A stretch of DNA of 27,474 nucleotides from Candidatus Omnitrophota bacterium (GCA_018901615.1 JAHIEN010000068.1:1-27474), one strand, 5' to 3'; shown: positions 15,180-24,119, counted from the stretch's first letter. Translations and numbers: made by a program. The notes: generated from the sequence alone by a model not told the origin.

Positions 15180-16201
15180 GCCATCAGTTCCTTTATAAAA
15201 AAGACAAAACTTACTATAATAGAATTATGTATTATATGGACGGTTATAGAAGACATCAGCGAACCGGTTTTCTCGTAGAGATACGCCAGGAGCGCGCCTA
15301 GTATCATTATAGGAAGAAACCCTACGATATTTGTGTGCAGAAGACTGAATATCGAAGCGCTCAAAAAAACCGCGGCCACTATGCCAAAACGCTTCTTTAT
15401 GGCGCTGTACATGAAACCCCTGAAAAAGACCTCTTCAGCCACAGGCCCTAATATAGATACAAACACTGTCAGCAGCAACAATACATTGACCCTTCGCTCT
15501 TCCATAAATACATCGAATACAGGCTGAGGAGGCGGCGTATACCCGAAAAAATTCAAGACCATGATGGACAAAAGCAGCGCTATCAATAATAACGGCAGTA
15601 TAAAGGTATAGGCTGCTATGCCTGATAAAATATTCCTGAAGCATGAAGAAAGCTTAAGACCCAAGGCCTGTATCTTTTCTCCATGTTTCACCGTAACAAA
15701 ATAAACCACCACCATAACCACCGCTATATCTACAATAAAGGTATTCAGTATCATGCGAAGATTTAATCCAATATCAATATTAAACATCTTAAAAATAAAA
15801 CCCTCGATTATCGCCACAATATAGCCTAAAAAAATAACTATAAGACTGGCCCTTACTATATCTCTGATGCCCCATGAGACAGGTATTGTATTCGCTCCAC
15901 CAATAACAACCAGTTTTTTGCCAAGAAAGATAAACGCTATATTCAACGCGATAGCCAATAGAAAAATAAAAGCCCCTAGAATCAACCCGTACCTAAAAAA
16001 CCTCGCCCCTGGCCTGTCAGACACGATATAACTCTTTATCTTTTGCTCGGTAATCCCTGTCTCGTTAAAGGTCATGGCAGAGAGGGGCTTTTCTTCCCGG
16101 ACCTGTGTTTTTTCTACCCGGCCTGCGTTTAAGATATTCACCGCTAGTATAAAAAAAAGCATGAATATATACAGTTTTTCCCGCTTAATAAAGTCCATCA
16201 T
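15176..16201 (-). CDS. CPBP-family intramembrane metalloprotease (CAAX/Abi type)
   Basis: A multi-pass membrane protein of 341 residues. An N-terminal membrane segment (11-25) is followed by a hydrophilic stretch (28-70), probably outside the membrane, and then about seven further hydrophobic segments. The CPBP (Rce1-like) motifs are in the last third: EEVFFRGFMYS with E256, E257 and R261, H289 in LLHTN, and HIIHN (322-326). All predicted metal and catalytic residues are kept, so it may be an active glutamate intramembrane protease; the substrate is unknown. Two adjacent ATGs at 16201 and 16198 are possible starts. It is coupled to the DUF362 gene downstream. The gap upstream holds a large nested palindrome. 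Confidence 0.88.
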   Translation of the reverse strand: MMDFIKREKLYIFMLFFILAVNILNAGRVEKTQVREEKPLSAMTFNETGITEQKIKSYIVSDRPGARFFRYGLILGAFIFLLAIALNIAFIFLGKKLVVIGGANTIPVSWGIRDIVRASLIVIFLGYIVAIIEGFIFKMFNIDIGLNLRMILNTFIVDIAVVMVVVYFVTVKHGEKIQALGLKLSSCFRNILSGIAAYTFILPLLLIALLLSIMVLNFFGYTPPPQPVFDVFMEERRVNVLLLLTVFVSILGPVAEEVFFRGFMYSAIKKRFGIVAAVFLSASIFSLLHTNIVGFLPIMILGALLAYLYEKTGSLMSSITVHIIHNSIIVSFVFFIKELMA

Positions 16202-16219
16202 GACTCACGCCCGCTTCCT

Positions 16220-16295
16220 CTTGTGTTCGAGGTTAAACCTCGAACAATCCTCAAGGTAAGCCGCCAACTGTTCGAGGTTTAACCTCGAACACAAG
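16220..16295. repeat. Pair of palindromes forming a larger inverted repeat
   Basis: Two 23-base palindromes, 16224-16246 and 16269-16291, each have 11-base arms (TGTTCGAGGTT / AACCTCGAACA) around a single central base, A in the first and T in the second. They are exact reverse complements of each other. With flanking CTTG and CAAG they form perfect 27-base arms, 16220-16246 and 16269-16295, separated by 22 bases. The right end abuts the tatD stop codon (16296-16298). Either strand could fold as one long stem or two short ones. Confidence 0.92.
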
Positions 16296-17063
16296 TTAAG
16301 GAAGATTAAAAAATGATTTTGCGTTGATCGTGGTGATTCTCGCGACTTCCTCAAAGCTCATATCTTTTATTCTCGCTATCTCCTCTGCCAGAAACCTGAC
16401 ATAAGCCGGTTCATTACGTCTTCCGCGAAAGGCCTGCGGCGCCAAAAACGGCGCGTCTGTCTCAAGGAAAAGTCTATCCACAGGCACAAGCTTCACCACT
16501 TCTCTCAGTTTCTCTGCTTTTTTAAATGTAATATTACATGTAAAAGACACGAACATGCCAATACCAAGGCATCTTTCAAGAAAAGTTTCGTCGCCTGAGA
16601 AACAATGCATGACACCATTGACAGAATCACCCATGATCTCCTTTAATATCCGCAGCGTGTCTTCGTGCGCGTCCCTATTATGTATGATCACGGGTAAGCC
16701 TTTTTCTTTTGCCGCGCCAAGCATCTTTCTGAACAATCTCTTCTGATTGTCTCTGGAAGCGATGTCCCTGAAATAATCCAGCCCTATCTCTCCTACCGCG
16801 ACTACCTTCTCAGAGTCCATAAGCCTGCTGAATCGCTCGAGATCATTCCTGTTGATTCTATCAGCCTCATGCGGATGGATGCCTGCCGAAGCGTACACAA
16901 AATCATACTTCTGGCTAAGCGCTATGGATTTTTCTGTGCCTTCCAGGCTGGAGCCCACGTTGATTATATTCTCTATACCCTGTTCTCTTGAACGGACAAT
17001 TAGTTCCTGTCTGTCAGGATCAAAATCTTTAAAATCTAGGTGACAATGTGTGTCTATTAACAT
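16296..17063 (-). CDS. tatD: TatD-family metal-dependent hydrolase (deoxyribonuclease)
   Basis: A TIM-barrel amidohydrolase-superfamily enzyme; characterised members are 3'-5' exonucleases or D-aminoacyl-tRNA/DNA repair-linked hydrolases. The 255-residue protein starts with metal-binding THCHLD (H6, H8), then GIHPHEA, VGEIGLDYFRD, VIIHNRDAHED, GVMHCFSGD and LETDAPFLAPQ, covering all standard metal ligands. Its position after metG and the cysteine desulfurase agrees with the Bacillus metS-tatD (yabD) neighbourhood. The ATG at 17063 is unambiguous by alignment of MLIDTHCHLD. Confidence 0.93.
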   Translation of the reverse strand: MLIDTHCHLDFKDFDPDRQELIVRSREQGIENIINVGSSLEGTEKSIALSQKYDFVYASAGIHPHEADRINRNDLERFSRLMDSEKVVAVGEIGLDYFRDIASRDNQKRLFRKMLGAAKEKGLPVIIHNRDAHEDTLRILKEIMGDSVNGVMHCFSGDETFLERCLGIGMFVSFTCNITFKKAEKLREVVKLVPVDRLFLETDAPFLAPQAFRGRRNEPAYVRFLAEEIARIKDMSFEEVARITTINAKSFFNLP

Positions 17064-17086
17064 GCCTTATCTATAAATTCTATTTT

Positions 17087-18244
17087 TTAACACAAAGGTG
17101 ACATCTCTCTGAGTCTTTTAACTATAGGCGGGATTTCAGCCAGGCAATAATCAACGTCCTCTTCTGTATTCTCGTAGCCGAAAGAAAACCTTATTGAGCC
17201 CTGGGCCAAGGCAGGCTCGACTCCCATGGCAATAAGGACATGTGAGGGGTCAAGAGAACCAGATGTGCAGGCAGAGCCCGTAGAAGCGGATATACCTTTT
17301 AAATCGAAATTCAATATCAGAGATTCGCCTTCTATATATTTAAAAGAAATATTAATCGTATTGGAAAGTCTTTTTTCAGGATGTCCGTTCAGATATATTT
17401 CATCCAGCTCCTTATTTAAGCCGTCAAGGAATCTCTCGGTCAGTTTTTTCATGCGCTTATTTACCTCTGGCATTTCTTTCTGCGCTGCCTCTACTGCCCT
17501 GCCAAAGCCCACTATGCCAGGCACATTTAATGTCCCGGCTCTGCGTTTTCTTTCATGATGGCCGCCGTTGTGAAAAGGCGTCAGCTTTACGCCTTTTTTG
17601 ATAAAAAGCGCGCCTGCGCCCTTTGGCCCGTTCAGCTTGTGAGCGGAAAAAGAACAAAGGTCAATACCAAGTTCTTCGACATCTATCAGCTCCTTGCCCA
17701 GGGCCTGCACCGCGTCAGTATGAAAATATATACCGTTCTTTTTGGCAATATTGGCTATTTCTTTAACTGGCTGTATTGTGCCGACCTCATTATTCGCGAA
17801 CATTATTGAAATAAGCACTGTGTCTTTTCTTACAGAATCTTTTAATCTATCCAGGTCTATAACGCCGTATTTATCCACAGGGATCCTGGTCACCTCAAAT
17901 CCCAGCTCTTCTTCAATAAACCTGCATGAATCAAGGACTGCTAGATGCTCGATCTCGCTTGTTATAATGTGCCTGCCTTTATCAAGATTCGCCATGGCAA
18001 TGCCTTTTATCGCGAAATTACCAGACTCTGTGCCGCCTGATGTAAATACTATGTCCACGGCCTCTGTGCCTATGGCTTCTCCTATTACCTCTCTCGCTGA
18101 TTCAACCGCCTTCATGGCTGACTGGCCCATAGAATGCACGCTGGACGCATTACCATACTCTTCAGCAAAATAAGGCATCATTGCCTCAAGCACCTCTTTT
18201 CGCACCGGTGTAGTCGCGTTATGGTCTAAATATACCTGTCTCAT
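17087..18244 (-). CDS. Cysteine desulfurase (NifS/IscS class)
   Basis: PLP enzyme that removes sulfur from cysteine for Fe-S clusters or tRNA thiolation. The 385-residue protein has YLDHNATTP at the N-terminus, H100 in EIEH, NNEVGTIQP, the PLP lysine K203 in SFSAHKLNGPKG, and the persulfide cysteine C326 in STGSACTSGSLDPSHVL, the class I type. No IscU, NifU or MnmA gene is adjacent, so the sulfur acceptor is unknown; Fe-S proteins IlvD, DUF362 and possibly RicT in this window are potential clients. It begins one base after the metG stop, so it is probably co-translated. nifS versus iscS cannot be assigned. Confidence 0.94.
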   Translation of the reverse strand: MRQVYLDHNATTPVRKEVLEAMMPYFAEEYGNASSVHSMGQSAMKAVESAREVIGEAIGTEAVDIVFTSGGTESGNFAIKGIAMANLDKGRHIITSEIEHLAVLDSCRFIEEELGFEVTRIPVDKYGVIDLDRLKDSVRKDTVLISIMFANNEVGTIQPVKEIANIAKKNGIYFHTDAVQALGKELIDVEELGIDLCSFSAHKLNGPKGAGALFIKKGVKLTPFHNGGHHERKRRAGTLNVPGIVGFGRAVEAAQKEMPEVNKRMKKLTERFLDGLNKELDEIYLNGHPEKRLSNTINISFKYIEGESLILNFDLKGISASTGSACTSGSLDPSHVLIAMGVEPALAQGSIRFSFGYENTEEDVDYCLAEIPPIVKRLREMSPLC

Positions 18245-18245
18245 T

Positions 18246-19784
18246 TTAGGTTACCTCTATTCTTGGGAATAACGGCTTGCCTTTATTGATCTTTGTCCCT
18301 GGCTTAGTTTGTCCCCATGAAAAAAGTTTCATGGTTCTCTTTTCTTTATCCTTAAGACCGAGCTGACTTGCCATCTCCTCGGAAGCAGCTGGTAAAAATG
18401 GCCACAAGGCCACAGAGGCCATTCTTAGTACTTCGCATAGGTCATACATCATATCTTTAAGTTCATCTGTCTTATTCTCTTTTGACAATTTCCATGGCGC
18501 CTTCTGCTCTATGAACTTATTGGCGATATTTATCAATTGCCATATGGCTGAGAGGGCCTGGTTAAAATCTATCTTATCCATACCTGCTGTTATCGCAAGC
18601 TCCAGATCCTTTGCCGCGTCAATCATGCTCAGGGTTATATCGTCTGCTTTTTCTACAGGCCTTCTTTCAGGGATTACGCCCGAAAAATATTTATCTATCA
18701 TGGATAATGTCCTTTGGAGCAGATTCCCCAGGTCATTCGCCAGGTCGCTGTTTATCCTGTGAACAAGCGCGGCCTCTGAAAAAGAACCGTCAGCGCCAAA
18801 AGGGACCTCCCTTAAAAGAAAATATCTATAGGCATCTACGCCGAACCTGTCAATCATCTCCATGGGATTCACTATGTTGCCTTTTGATTTTGACATTTTG
18901 TCCTCGCCCAGTTTCCACCACCCGTGAGCAAAGATTGTCTTCGGAGGCTCCAGCCCTGCGGCATGAAGCATTATAGGCCAATTAACCGCGTGCATCCTCA
19001 AAATATCCTTGCCTATCATATGCACGTCAGCCGGCCAGAACTTTTTAAATTTTTCAGCGTCTTCTCCATAGCCGCACACGCTTATATAATTTATAAGCGC
19101 GTCAAACCATACATATGTAACATGGTCCTTACTGAAAGGCATGGGGATACCCCATGAAAGCCTGGTCCTGGGCCTGGATACGCACAGGTCATTTAAGGGG
19201 TCCTGGAGAAAACTCAGTATTTCATTCCTTCTTATAACAGGTAGTATAAAATCTTCCCGCGAATTAATATAATCTACGAGCCACTTCTGGTACTTTGACA
19301 ATCTGAAAAAGAAATTCTTCTCTTTGATGTGCTCTACGGGTCTATTGCAATCAGGACACTTGCCTTCAACAAGCTGGGCCTCTGTCCAGAAGTTCTCGCA
19401 CGGCATGCAATACCAGCCGATGTATTCGCCTTCATACAGATCGTCGTTCTTATAAAACATCTCCAGGATCTTTTGCACCACTTTTTCATGCCGCGGTTCA
19501 GTCGTGCGGATAAAGTCATCGTAAGAGATATTAAGCTTCTGCCATAAATCTTTAAAGCGCGGCACAACCGTATCCACAAACATCTTTGGCTCCATGTCAT
19601 GCGCCTCAGCCGCCTCTTTAATCTTCTGGCCATGCTCATCTGTCCCTGTAACAAATAACACTTCCGCGCCCTGAAGCCTCCTGAACCTGGCAAGGGTATC
19701 ACACGCTATATTAGTGTAGGAGTGTCCTATATGAGGATTACCGTTGACGTAGTAAAGAGGGGTTGTAATATAAAATTTGTTCAT
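18246..19784 (-). CDS. metG: Methionyl-tRNA synthetase
   Basis: Charges tRNA-Met, including the initiator. The class I signatures are HIGH (18-21) and KMSKS (296-300). A zinc-knuckle connective peptide has C126, C129, C143 and C146, the four-cysteine single-knuckle form. At 512 residues it ends after the anticodon-binding helical domain and lacks the C-terminal EMAP-II-like tRNA-binding extension seen in some bacteria. The start overlaps the ricT stop as ATGA. Confidence 0.96.
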   Translation of the reverse strand: MNKFYITTPLYYVNGNPHIGHSYTNIACDTLARFRRLQGAEVLFVTGTDEHGQKIKEAAEAHDMEPKMFVDTVVPRFKDLWQKLNISYDDFIRTTEPRHEKVVQKILEMFYKNDDLYEGEYIGWYCMPCENFWTEAQLVEGKCPDCNRPVEHIKEKNFFFRLSKYQKWLVDYINSREDFILPVIRRNEILSFLQDPLNDLCVSRPRTRLSWGIPMPFSKDHVTYVWFDALINYISVCGYGEDAEKFKKFWPADVHMIGKDILRMHAVNWPIMLHAAGLEPPKTIFAHGWWKLGEDKMSKSKGNIVNPMEMIDRFGVDAYRYFLLREVPFGADGSFSEAALVHRINSDLANDLGNLLQRTLSMIDKYFSGVIPERRPVEKADDITLSMIDAAKDLELAITAGMDKIDFNQALSAIWQLINIANKFIEQKAPWKLSKENKTDELKDMMYDLCEVLRMASVALWPFLPAASEEMASQLGLKDKEKRTMKLFSWGQTKPGTKINKGKPLFPRIEVT

Positions 19785-20566
19785 TTATTATAATCGAGTT
19801 CTATCTGTTTTCCTTCTCCCAGCTCAACCAATACTTTCCGCTTAAGGGCGTTCACGCTTATAACCCTCCCCTTGCCTTCCTTTATCTTTATCTTATCTCC
19901 TTCTCTGGGAAGACCTTTTAAGTATTTTCTGTAATTCTGAAATTCATAGCCCAGGCAGCACATCAATCTTCCGCAGCAGCCTGAGATCTTGGAAGGATTA
20001 AGAGGCAGGTTTTGCTCTTTAGCCATCCTTATTGTCACTGGTTCAAAATTCTTCAGGAAACTTGCGCAGCACAAAGGCCTTCCGCAATGCCCGAACCCGC
20101 CGAGCATCCTGGCCTCGTCCCTGACGCCGATCTGTCTCATCTCTATCCTGACCTTAAAGATGTGCGCCAGGTCTTTTACCAGCTCCCTGAAATCAACCCG
20201 GCCTTCAGACGTAAAATAAAAGATAAGCTTTGTCCTGTCAAAAGAATATTCGGCGTCTATCAGTTTCATGTCGAGCTTCCGCTCCTGGATCTTCCTGACG
20301 CAGGTCTGAGAGGCATTTTTTATACGTTTCTTGTTTTCGTTTATCCTGAAAATATCCTCTTTTGTGGCTATGCGTATCACATTTTTTAAAGGCTTACCAA
20401 GGTCTGCCTCCAGGATCATCTCAGGCCCTCCTGTAACCTGGCCATAATCATGCCCCCGCTCAACCTCGACTATGACATAATCTCCTACCTTAGGGTGCAT
20501 ATCACCCTTTTCATAATAAACTACATTTCCTGTCTCCCTCATCCTTACCTTTATAGCTTCCCTCAT
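19781..20566 (-). CDS. ricT: PSP1-domain protein, RicT/YaaT family
   Basis: In Bacillus the homologue joins RicA and RicF in a complex that binds Fe-S clusters and promotes RNase Y-dependent mRNA maturation; the role elsewhere is unclear. From the ATG at 20566 it has 261 residues. The PSP1 signature is strong: GDYVIVEVERGHDYGQV near the N-terminus, FTSEGRVDFRELVKDLA, and the cysteine clusters GHCGRPLCCASFL and SGCCGRLMCCLGYE. The 20566 start (MREAIKVRM) lies one base after the holB stop; an earlier ATG at 20599 would overlap holB and adds a poor N-terminus. RicA and RicF homologues are not visible here. Confidence 0.88.
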   Translation of the reverse strand: MREAIKVRMRETGNVVYYEKGDMHPKVGDYVIVEVERGHDYGQVTGGPEMILEADLGKPLKNVIRIATKEDIFRINENKKRIKNASQTCVRKIQERKLDMKLIDAEYSFDRTKLIFYFTSEGRVDFRELVKDLAHIFKVRIEMRQIGVRDEARMLGGFGHCGRPLCCASFLKNFEPVTIRMAKEQNLPLNPSKISGCCGRLMCCLGYEFQNYRKYLKGLPREGDKIKIKEGKGRVISVNALKRKVLVELGEGKQIELDYNK

Positions 20567-20567
20567 G

Positions 20568-21536
20568 TTAACTCCGCTTAAGTTCCACGGCCATGTCAAA
20601 AAGAGCTATCTTGGGATTCACATTCCTCTTTATATAGCCGATGGTATTTACAATAGCTGATATATCACGTTCTAATTTTTCTTTTGAAAATCTTTGAGCA
20701 TAGGAAGATATTTCAACTGAACGGTCAATGTTAAATAGTTCTTTATCTTCCTGTGTAAACTTGGAAACTAGCATATCGCGGTACCAGCAAAGAAGGAGGT
20801 TCAACCCCTCTTCTTTGTCGTCTCCCATATCTTCAGTCAACAGGTCTTCGTGCAATAAAGCGCTCTTTCTAAAAAAGAAATTATTCACAAGCCTGTCCCT
20901 TTTCGCCATCATATTTTTTTCTTTAAATGCCATTGCCCTGCCGAGACTACCCATTGCCATATGTGAAAATAAAACAGCCTCTTTGTCTTCTGCGCCGCGC
21001 GACTTAAGGAATGGCTGGATCTCATCCCGGCTCAGATTGTAAAATTTTAAGACCTTGCATCTGGAAAGCGCTGTAGGGAGCACCCCTGCCAGGTTACAAG
21101 AAGTAAGTATCAATATATGGTTATCGGGCGGCTCTTCTAAAACCTTTAAAAGCGCGTTCTGCGCCTCCTCTGTCATCGCCTCTGCGTCATTTATAATAAA
21201 GACCCTTTTCTTCCCCTCGTAAGGCTTTAAACTTGCTTCGTAAATAACATCCCTGATCTTGCCGATCTTTATAGCGCCTCTCTTCCCCTCCGGCAATATT
21301 ACAAACACGTCAGGATGATTTCCAGAATCTATTTTTTTGCAAGAGGCGCAATCACATGCGCCTTCCTGAACTTCTCTTATGCAATTTATTGCCTTTGCCA
21401 GGGCAATCGCTGTAGTGCGTTTTCCTACGCCGTCAGGCCCCATAAAAATATAAGAACCTATTACCTGGCGCTCGGCTATTATGCCTTTCAAGGCCTTTAT
21501 TGCCGTATCCTGGCCGATTATATTTTGGAATGACAT
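20568..21536 (-). CDS. holB: DNA polymerase III delta-prime subunit
   Basis: Clamp-loader AAA+ subunit. The 322-residue protein has a P-loop GPDGVGKRTT (33-42), a four-cysteine zinc module (C52, C61, C63, C66), the Walker B-like VFIINDAEAMTEEAQNALLKVLEEPP, and the arginine-finger segment ALSRCKV. The SRC finger and the absence of a DEAD/DEVH-type Walker B separate it from the tau/gamma DnaX subunit. It sits between tmk and ricT, as in Bacillus. The C-terminal part (from about 200) is the less conserved collar domain. Confidence 0.92.
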   Translation of the reverse strand: MSFQNIIGQDTAIKALKGIIAERQVIGSYIFMGPDGVGKRTTAIALAKAINCIREVQEGACDCASCKKIDSGNHPDVFVILPEGKRGAIKIGKIRDVIYEASLKPYEGKKRVFIINDAEAMTEEAQNALLKVLEEPPDNHILILTSCNLAGVLPTALSRCKVLKFYNLSRDEIQPFLKSRGAEDKEAVLFSHMAMGSLGRAMAFKEKNMMAKRDRLVNNFFFRKSALLHEDLLTEDMGDDKEEGLNLLLCWYRDMLVSKFTQEDKELFNIDRSVEISSYAQRFSKEKLERDISAIVNTIGYIKRNVNPKIALFDMAVELKRS

Positions 21537-21545
21537 AAGAAAATT

Positions 21546-22175
21546 TTAAATTTTAAAATTAATGTATTTAAGCATCGCTTCCCTGATCTTTTCCTGCGTT
21601 TCAGTTATATCACCAAGGGCCGTAATTATCTTTACTCTCCGACTGTCTTTGCGTGCAATAGACAGATACCCTTTTCTTACCTTGTTATGATACGCGAGAG
21701 ACCTTTTTTCTATCCTGTCCTTATCCCTGCCAGCCCTCAAAAGACCTTTTCCAGCGTCTATATCAAGCAAAAACGTCAGGGCCGGCCATACCCCTTTTGT
21801 GGCAAGCTTGCCTATATTTTTTATAATACCTACATCAAGCCCGCCTGCGTATCCCTGATATGCTACTGTAGCGTCTATAAATCTGTCGCATATCACTATA
21901 TGCCCTTTCTTGAGGGCAGGCAGTATCTTCTCATTTATTATCTGGGCTCGGGCAGCCATGTAAAGGAGCATCTCGCACACCACGTCCATGTCTTTATTTT
22001 CAGGGTCCAGGAGTATCTTGCGTATCTTTTCGCTTATAGAGGTTCCGCCTGGTTCACGCGTGTGCAGGACCTTGTATCCATTCTCTCTCAAAAATTCTAC
22101 CAAGAGCTTTGAATGCGTAGTCTTGCCGCTGCCCTCCGGCCCCTCGAATGTTATGAACAAACCCTGCTTTGCCAT
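21546..22175 (-). CDS. tmk: Thymidylate kinase
   Basis: Phosphorylates dTMP to dTDP for DNA synthesis. The 209-residue protein shows the P-loop GPEGSGKTT (12-20), TREPGGTSISEKIR, the ICDRFIDATVAYQGYAGG motif that binds dTMP, and a LID region rich in arginine (RAGRDKDRIEKR). Length is typical. It is followed nine bases later by holB. The 54-base gap to cysS holds a perfect hairpin ending 11 bases before the start codon. Confidence 0.95.
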   Translation of the reverse strand: MAKQGLFITFEGPEGSGKTTHSKLLVEFLRENGYKVLHTREPGGTSISEKIRKILLDPENKDMDVVCEMLLYMAARAQIINEKILPALKKGHIVICDRFIDATVAYQGYAGGLDVGIIKNIGKLATKGVWPALTFLLDIDAGKGLLRAGRDKDRIEKRSLAYHNKVRKGYLSIARKDSRRVKIITALGDITETQEKIREAMLKYINFKI

Positions 22176-22186
22176 AAAGTCCCTAC

Positions 22187-22229
22187 CTTAACTTGACAAA
22201 TCGAGTAATACACGAATTGTCAAGTTAAG
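22187..22229. repeat. Perfect 13-bp hairpin between cysS and tmk
   Basis: CTTAACTTGACAA (22187-22199) and its exact reverse complement (22217-22229) surround a 17-base loop in which TCG and CGA can pair further. In the transcript it begins directly after the cysS TAG. No U-tract follows, so an intrinsic terminator is unlikely. Candidates are an mRNA-stabilising or processing structure, or a small palindromic repeat. Confidence 0.8.
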
Positions 22230-23621
22230 CTATTTTACCCTCCAGGATGTGTCGTCTTTTTGGTCCTCCAGCATTATACCTGATTTGCTTAATTCTTTCC
22301 TGATTCTATCCGCTTCCTTAAAATCTTTTTTCTCTCTGGCTTTCTTTCTCAATAGGATCAAGCCCTCGATTTCTTTCCTTGATATCCGCGCCTCTTTCTC
22401 TTTAAATGTCAGGCCTAAAACAGAAGATATCTCTTCCATTATATCTACGGCATAACACAGTATAAAACCCTTTAATTCATCCTTGCTTTCCAGCAATATA
22501 TTACATCTATTGACCATGTCAAAAAGGACCGCTAACCCTTTAGGAGTATTGAAATCGTCATCCATGGCCTCTTCGAATTGTTGCTTAAATTGCCGCATCG
22601 CTCCTGTTCCTTGTTTAGGAAGTATTATCTTTTTTAATTTTTCTCTTAATATATCTATGCGGTCATATGCCTTTTTCGCCTCTTCCATCTTTTCCCACGA
22701 AAAATCGACCGGATGGGAATAATGCGTCTGTAAAAATAAGATTTTCAGGACATCGGCCGGATACCTCTTCAATACATCTTCTATCGTGACAAAATTCCCC
22801 AGCGACTTTGCCATTTTCTCTTTATTGATCGTGAGAAGTCCGTTGTGTATCCAGAAGCGTGCAAATTTATTGCCTGCGGCTTCTGACTGGGCAACTTCAT
22901 TCTCGTGGTGTGGAAAAATAAGGTCTATGCCTCCACCGTGCATATCAAACTCATCACCCAGGATATCTGAGCTCATCACAGAACATTCTATGTGCCAGCC
23001 TGGCCTGCCAGGCCCCCAGGGACTGTCCCAGAAAATCTCTCCCTCCTTAGCGGATTTCCACAGAGCGAAGTCAAGGGGATCTTTTTTACTTTCTCCGGGA
23101 GAAATCCTTGCCCCAGATTCAAGCGCCTCAAAACTCTGATTGGATAATTTTCCGTAGTTATCAGCTTTTCTTATATTAAAATAAACATCGCCGCCTGATT
23201 CATAGGCAGCTCCGTTTTTAATAAGAAGGCTGATAAAATTCTTCATTTTGTCTATGTATTCAGTAGCCTTTGGTTCCGCATCAGGCTGCATAATACCCAA
23301 ATCATCCGTGCATTTATGATAAATACTGAGATATTTTTCAGAAACTTTTTTTACAGCAACATTTATATCTTCGTCTTTAAATTCCTCTTTTGCCTTATTA
23401 ATTATTTTATCGTCTACATCCGTAACATTTCTTACAAATTTGACTTTATACCCTTTATATAGAAAATACCTTCTGATGACATCAAACACGTAAGCGCTCC
23501 TGGCATGGCCTATATGCGGAACATCATAGACCGTAGGCCCGCATACGTACATGCCTATACTGCCTTCTTTCAGCGGACTTAATTCTTCTTTTGTCCTCGT
23601 AAGGGTGTTGTATATTTTCAT
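22230..23621 (-). CDS. cysS: Cysteinyl-tRNA synthetase
   Basis: Charges tRNA-Cys. The 463-residue protein has HIGH (36-39), the KMSKS equivalent KMAKS (269-273), and catalytic-site zinc ligands C27, C213, H238 and E242, matching the family pattern. WHIECSVMS and GGGIDLIFPHHENE are typical. The C-terminal helical domain is present. The yacL-ispD-ispF-(...)-cysS order is familiar from Firmicutes, where gltX and cysE lie between ispF and cysS; they are missing here. The gap to ispF is 18 bases. Confidence 0.96.
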   Translation of the reverse strand: MKIYNTLTRTKEELSPLKEGSIGMYVCGPTVYDVPHIGHARSAYVFDVIRRYFLYKGYKVKFVRNVTDVDDKIINKAKEEFKDEDINVAVKKVSEKYLSIYHKCTDDLGIMQPDAEPKATEYIDKMKNFISLLIKNGAAYESGGDVYFNIRKADNYGKLSNQSFEALESGARISPGESKKDPLDFALWKSAKEGEIFWDSPWGPGRPGWHIECSVMSSDILGDEFDMHGGGIDLIFPHHENEVAQSEAAGNKFARFWIHNGLLTINKEKMAKSLGNFVTIEDVLKRYPADVLKILFLQTHYSHPVDFSWEKMEEAKKAYDRIDILREKLKKIILPKQGTGAMRQFKQQFEEAMDDDFNTPKGLAVLFDMVNRCNILLESKDELKGFILCYAVDIMEEISSVLGLTFKEKEARISRKEIEGLILLRKKAREKKDFKEADRIRKELSKSGIMLEDQKDDTSWRVK

Positions 23622-23639
23622 ATTGATATTTTTAACATA

Positions 23640-24107
23640 TTAAACTAAACATGCGATTGCGTAAGCTGCTATTGCCTCTCCTCTTCCTATAGCGCCTATG
23701 CCTTCCTGCGTAGTCGCCTTGATACTGATCTTGTCTTTATCTATGTCAAGCGAGACAGCTATCTCTTGTCTCATGCTGTCTTTAAAGGGCGCTATCTTTG
23801 GCTCTTCTAAAATAATAACAGAATCAACGTAATCCACTTTGAAGCCTTTTTTCTTTATCATGTCGCTGACTTTCGTTAGAAGCTCTAAGCTGACTATGCC
23901 TGCATAAGCGTCGTCATTTACAGGAAACTGATGGCCTATATCATCCATGCCAGCCGCGCCCAGTATAGCGTCGCATATCGCGTGTATAAGGGCATCGCCG
24001 TCTGAATGACCTTCAAGGCCTTTTATATGCGGGATCTCGATCCCCCCCAGCATGAGCGGACGTTCATCAACAAACCTATGTATATCGTAACCTATGCCGA
24101 CTCTCAT
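23640..24107 (-). CDS. ispF: 2-C-methyl-D-erythritol 2,4-cyclodiphosphate synthase
   Basis: Cyclises CDP-methylerythritol 2-phosphate in the MEP isoprenoid pathway. The 155-residue protein has the zinc ligands D8 and H10 (GYDIHRF) and H42 (DALIHAICDA), plus GHSDGDA and a C-terminal TTQEGIGAIGRGEAIAAYA. Length is typical of the monofunctional enzyme. AAAAGGAG precedes the start and lies directly against the phased repeat element that fills the gap from ispD. Confidence 0.96.
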   Translation of the reverse strand: MRVGIGYDIHRFVDERPLMLGGIEIPHIKGLEGHSDGDALIHAICDAILGAAGMDDIGHQFPVNDDAYAGIVSLELLTKVSDMIKKKGFKVDYVDSVIILEEPKIAPFKDSMRQEIAVSLDIDKDKISIKATTQEGIGAIGRGEAIAAYAIACLV

Positions 24108-24119
24108 TTAACACTCCTT

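Noticed and set aside
14076..16201. A new defence or redox system formed by the DUF362 and CPBP genes
   Set aside because: Both families are common singletons in genomes, and the neighbours are housekeeping genes; adjacency alone does not support a system.
16220..16295. Insertion sequence remnant with terminal inverted repeats
   Set aside because: The interior is only 22 bases, there is no transposase fragment, and no target duplication was seen. It is kept as a palindromic repeat instead.
19334..19702. Minus-strand 122-codon frame inside metG
   Set aside because: It is an alternative frame of metG, arginine-rich and without motifs; metG is intact through it.
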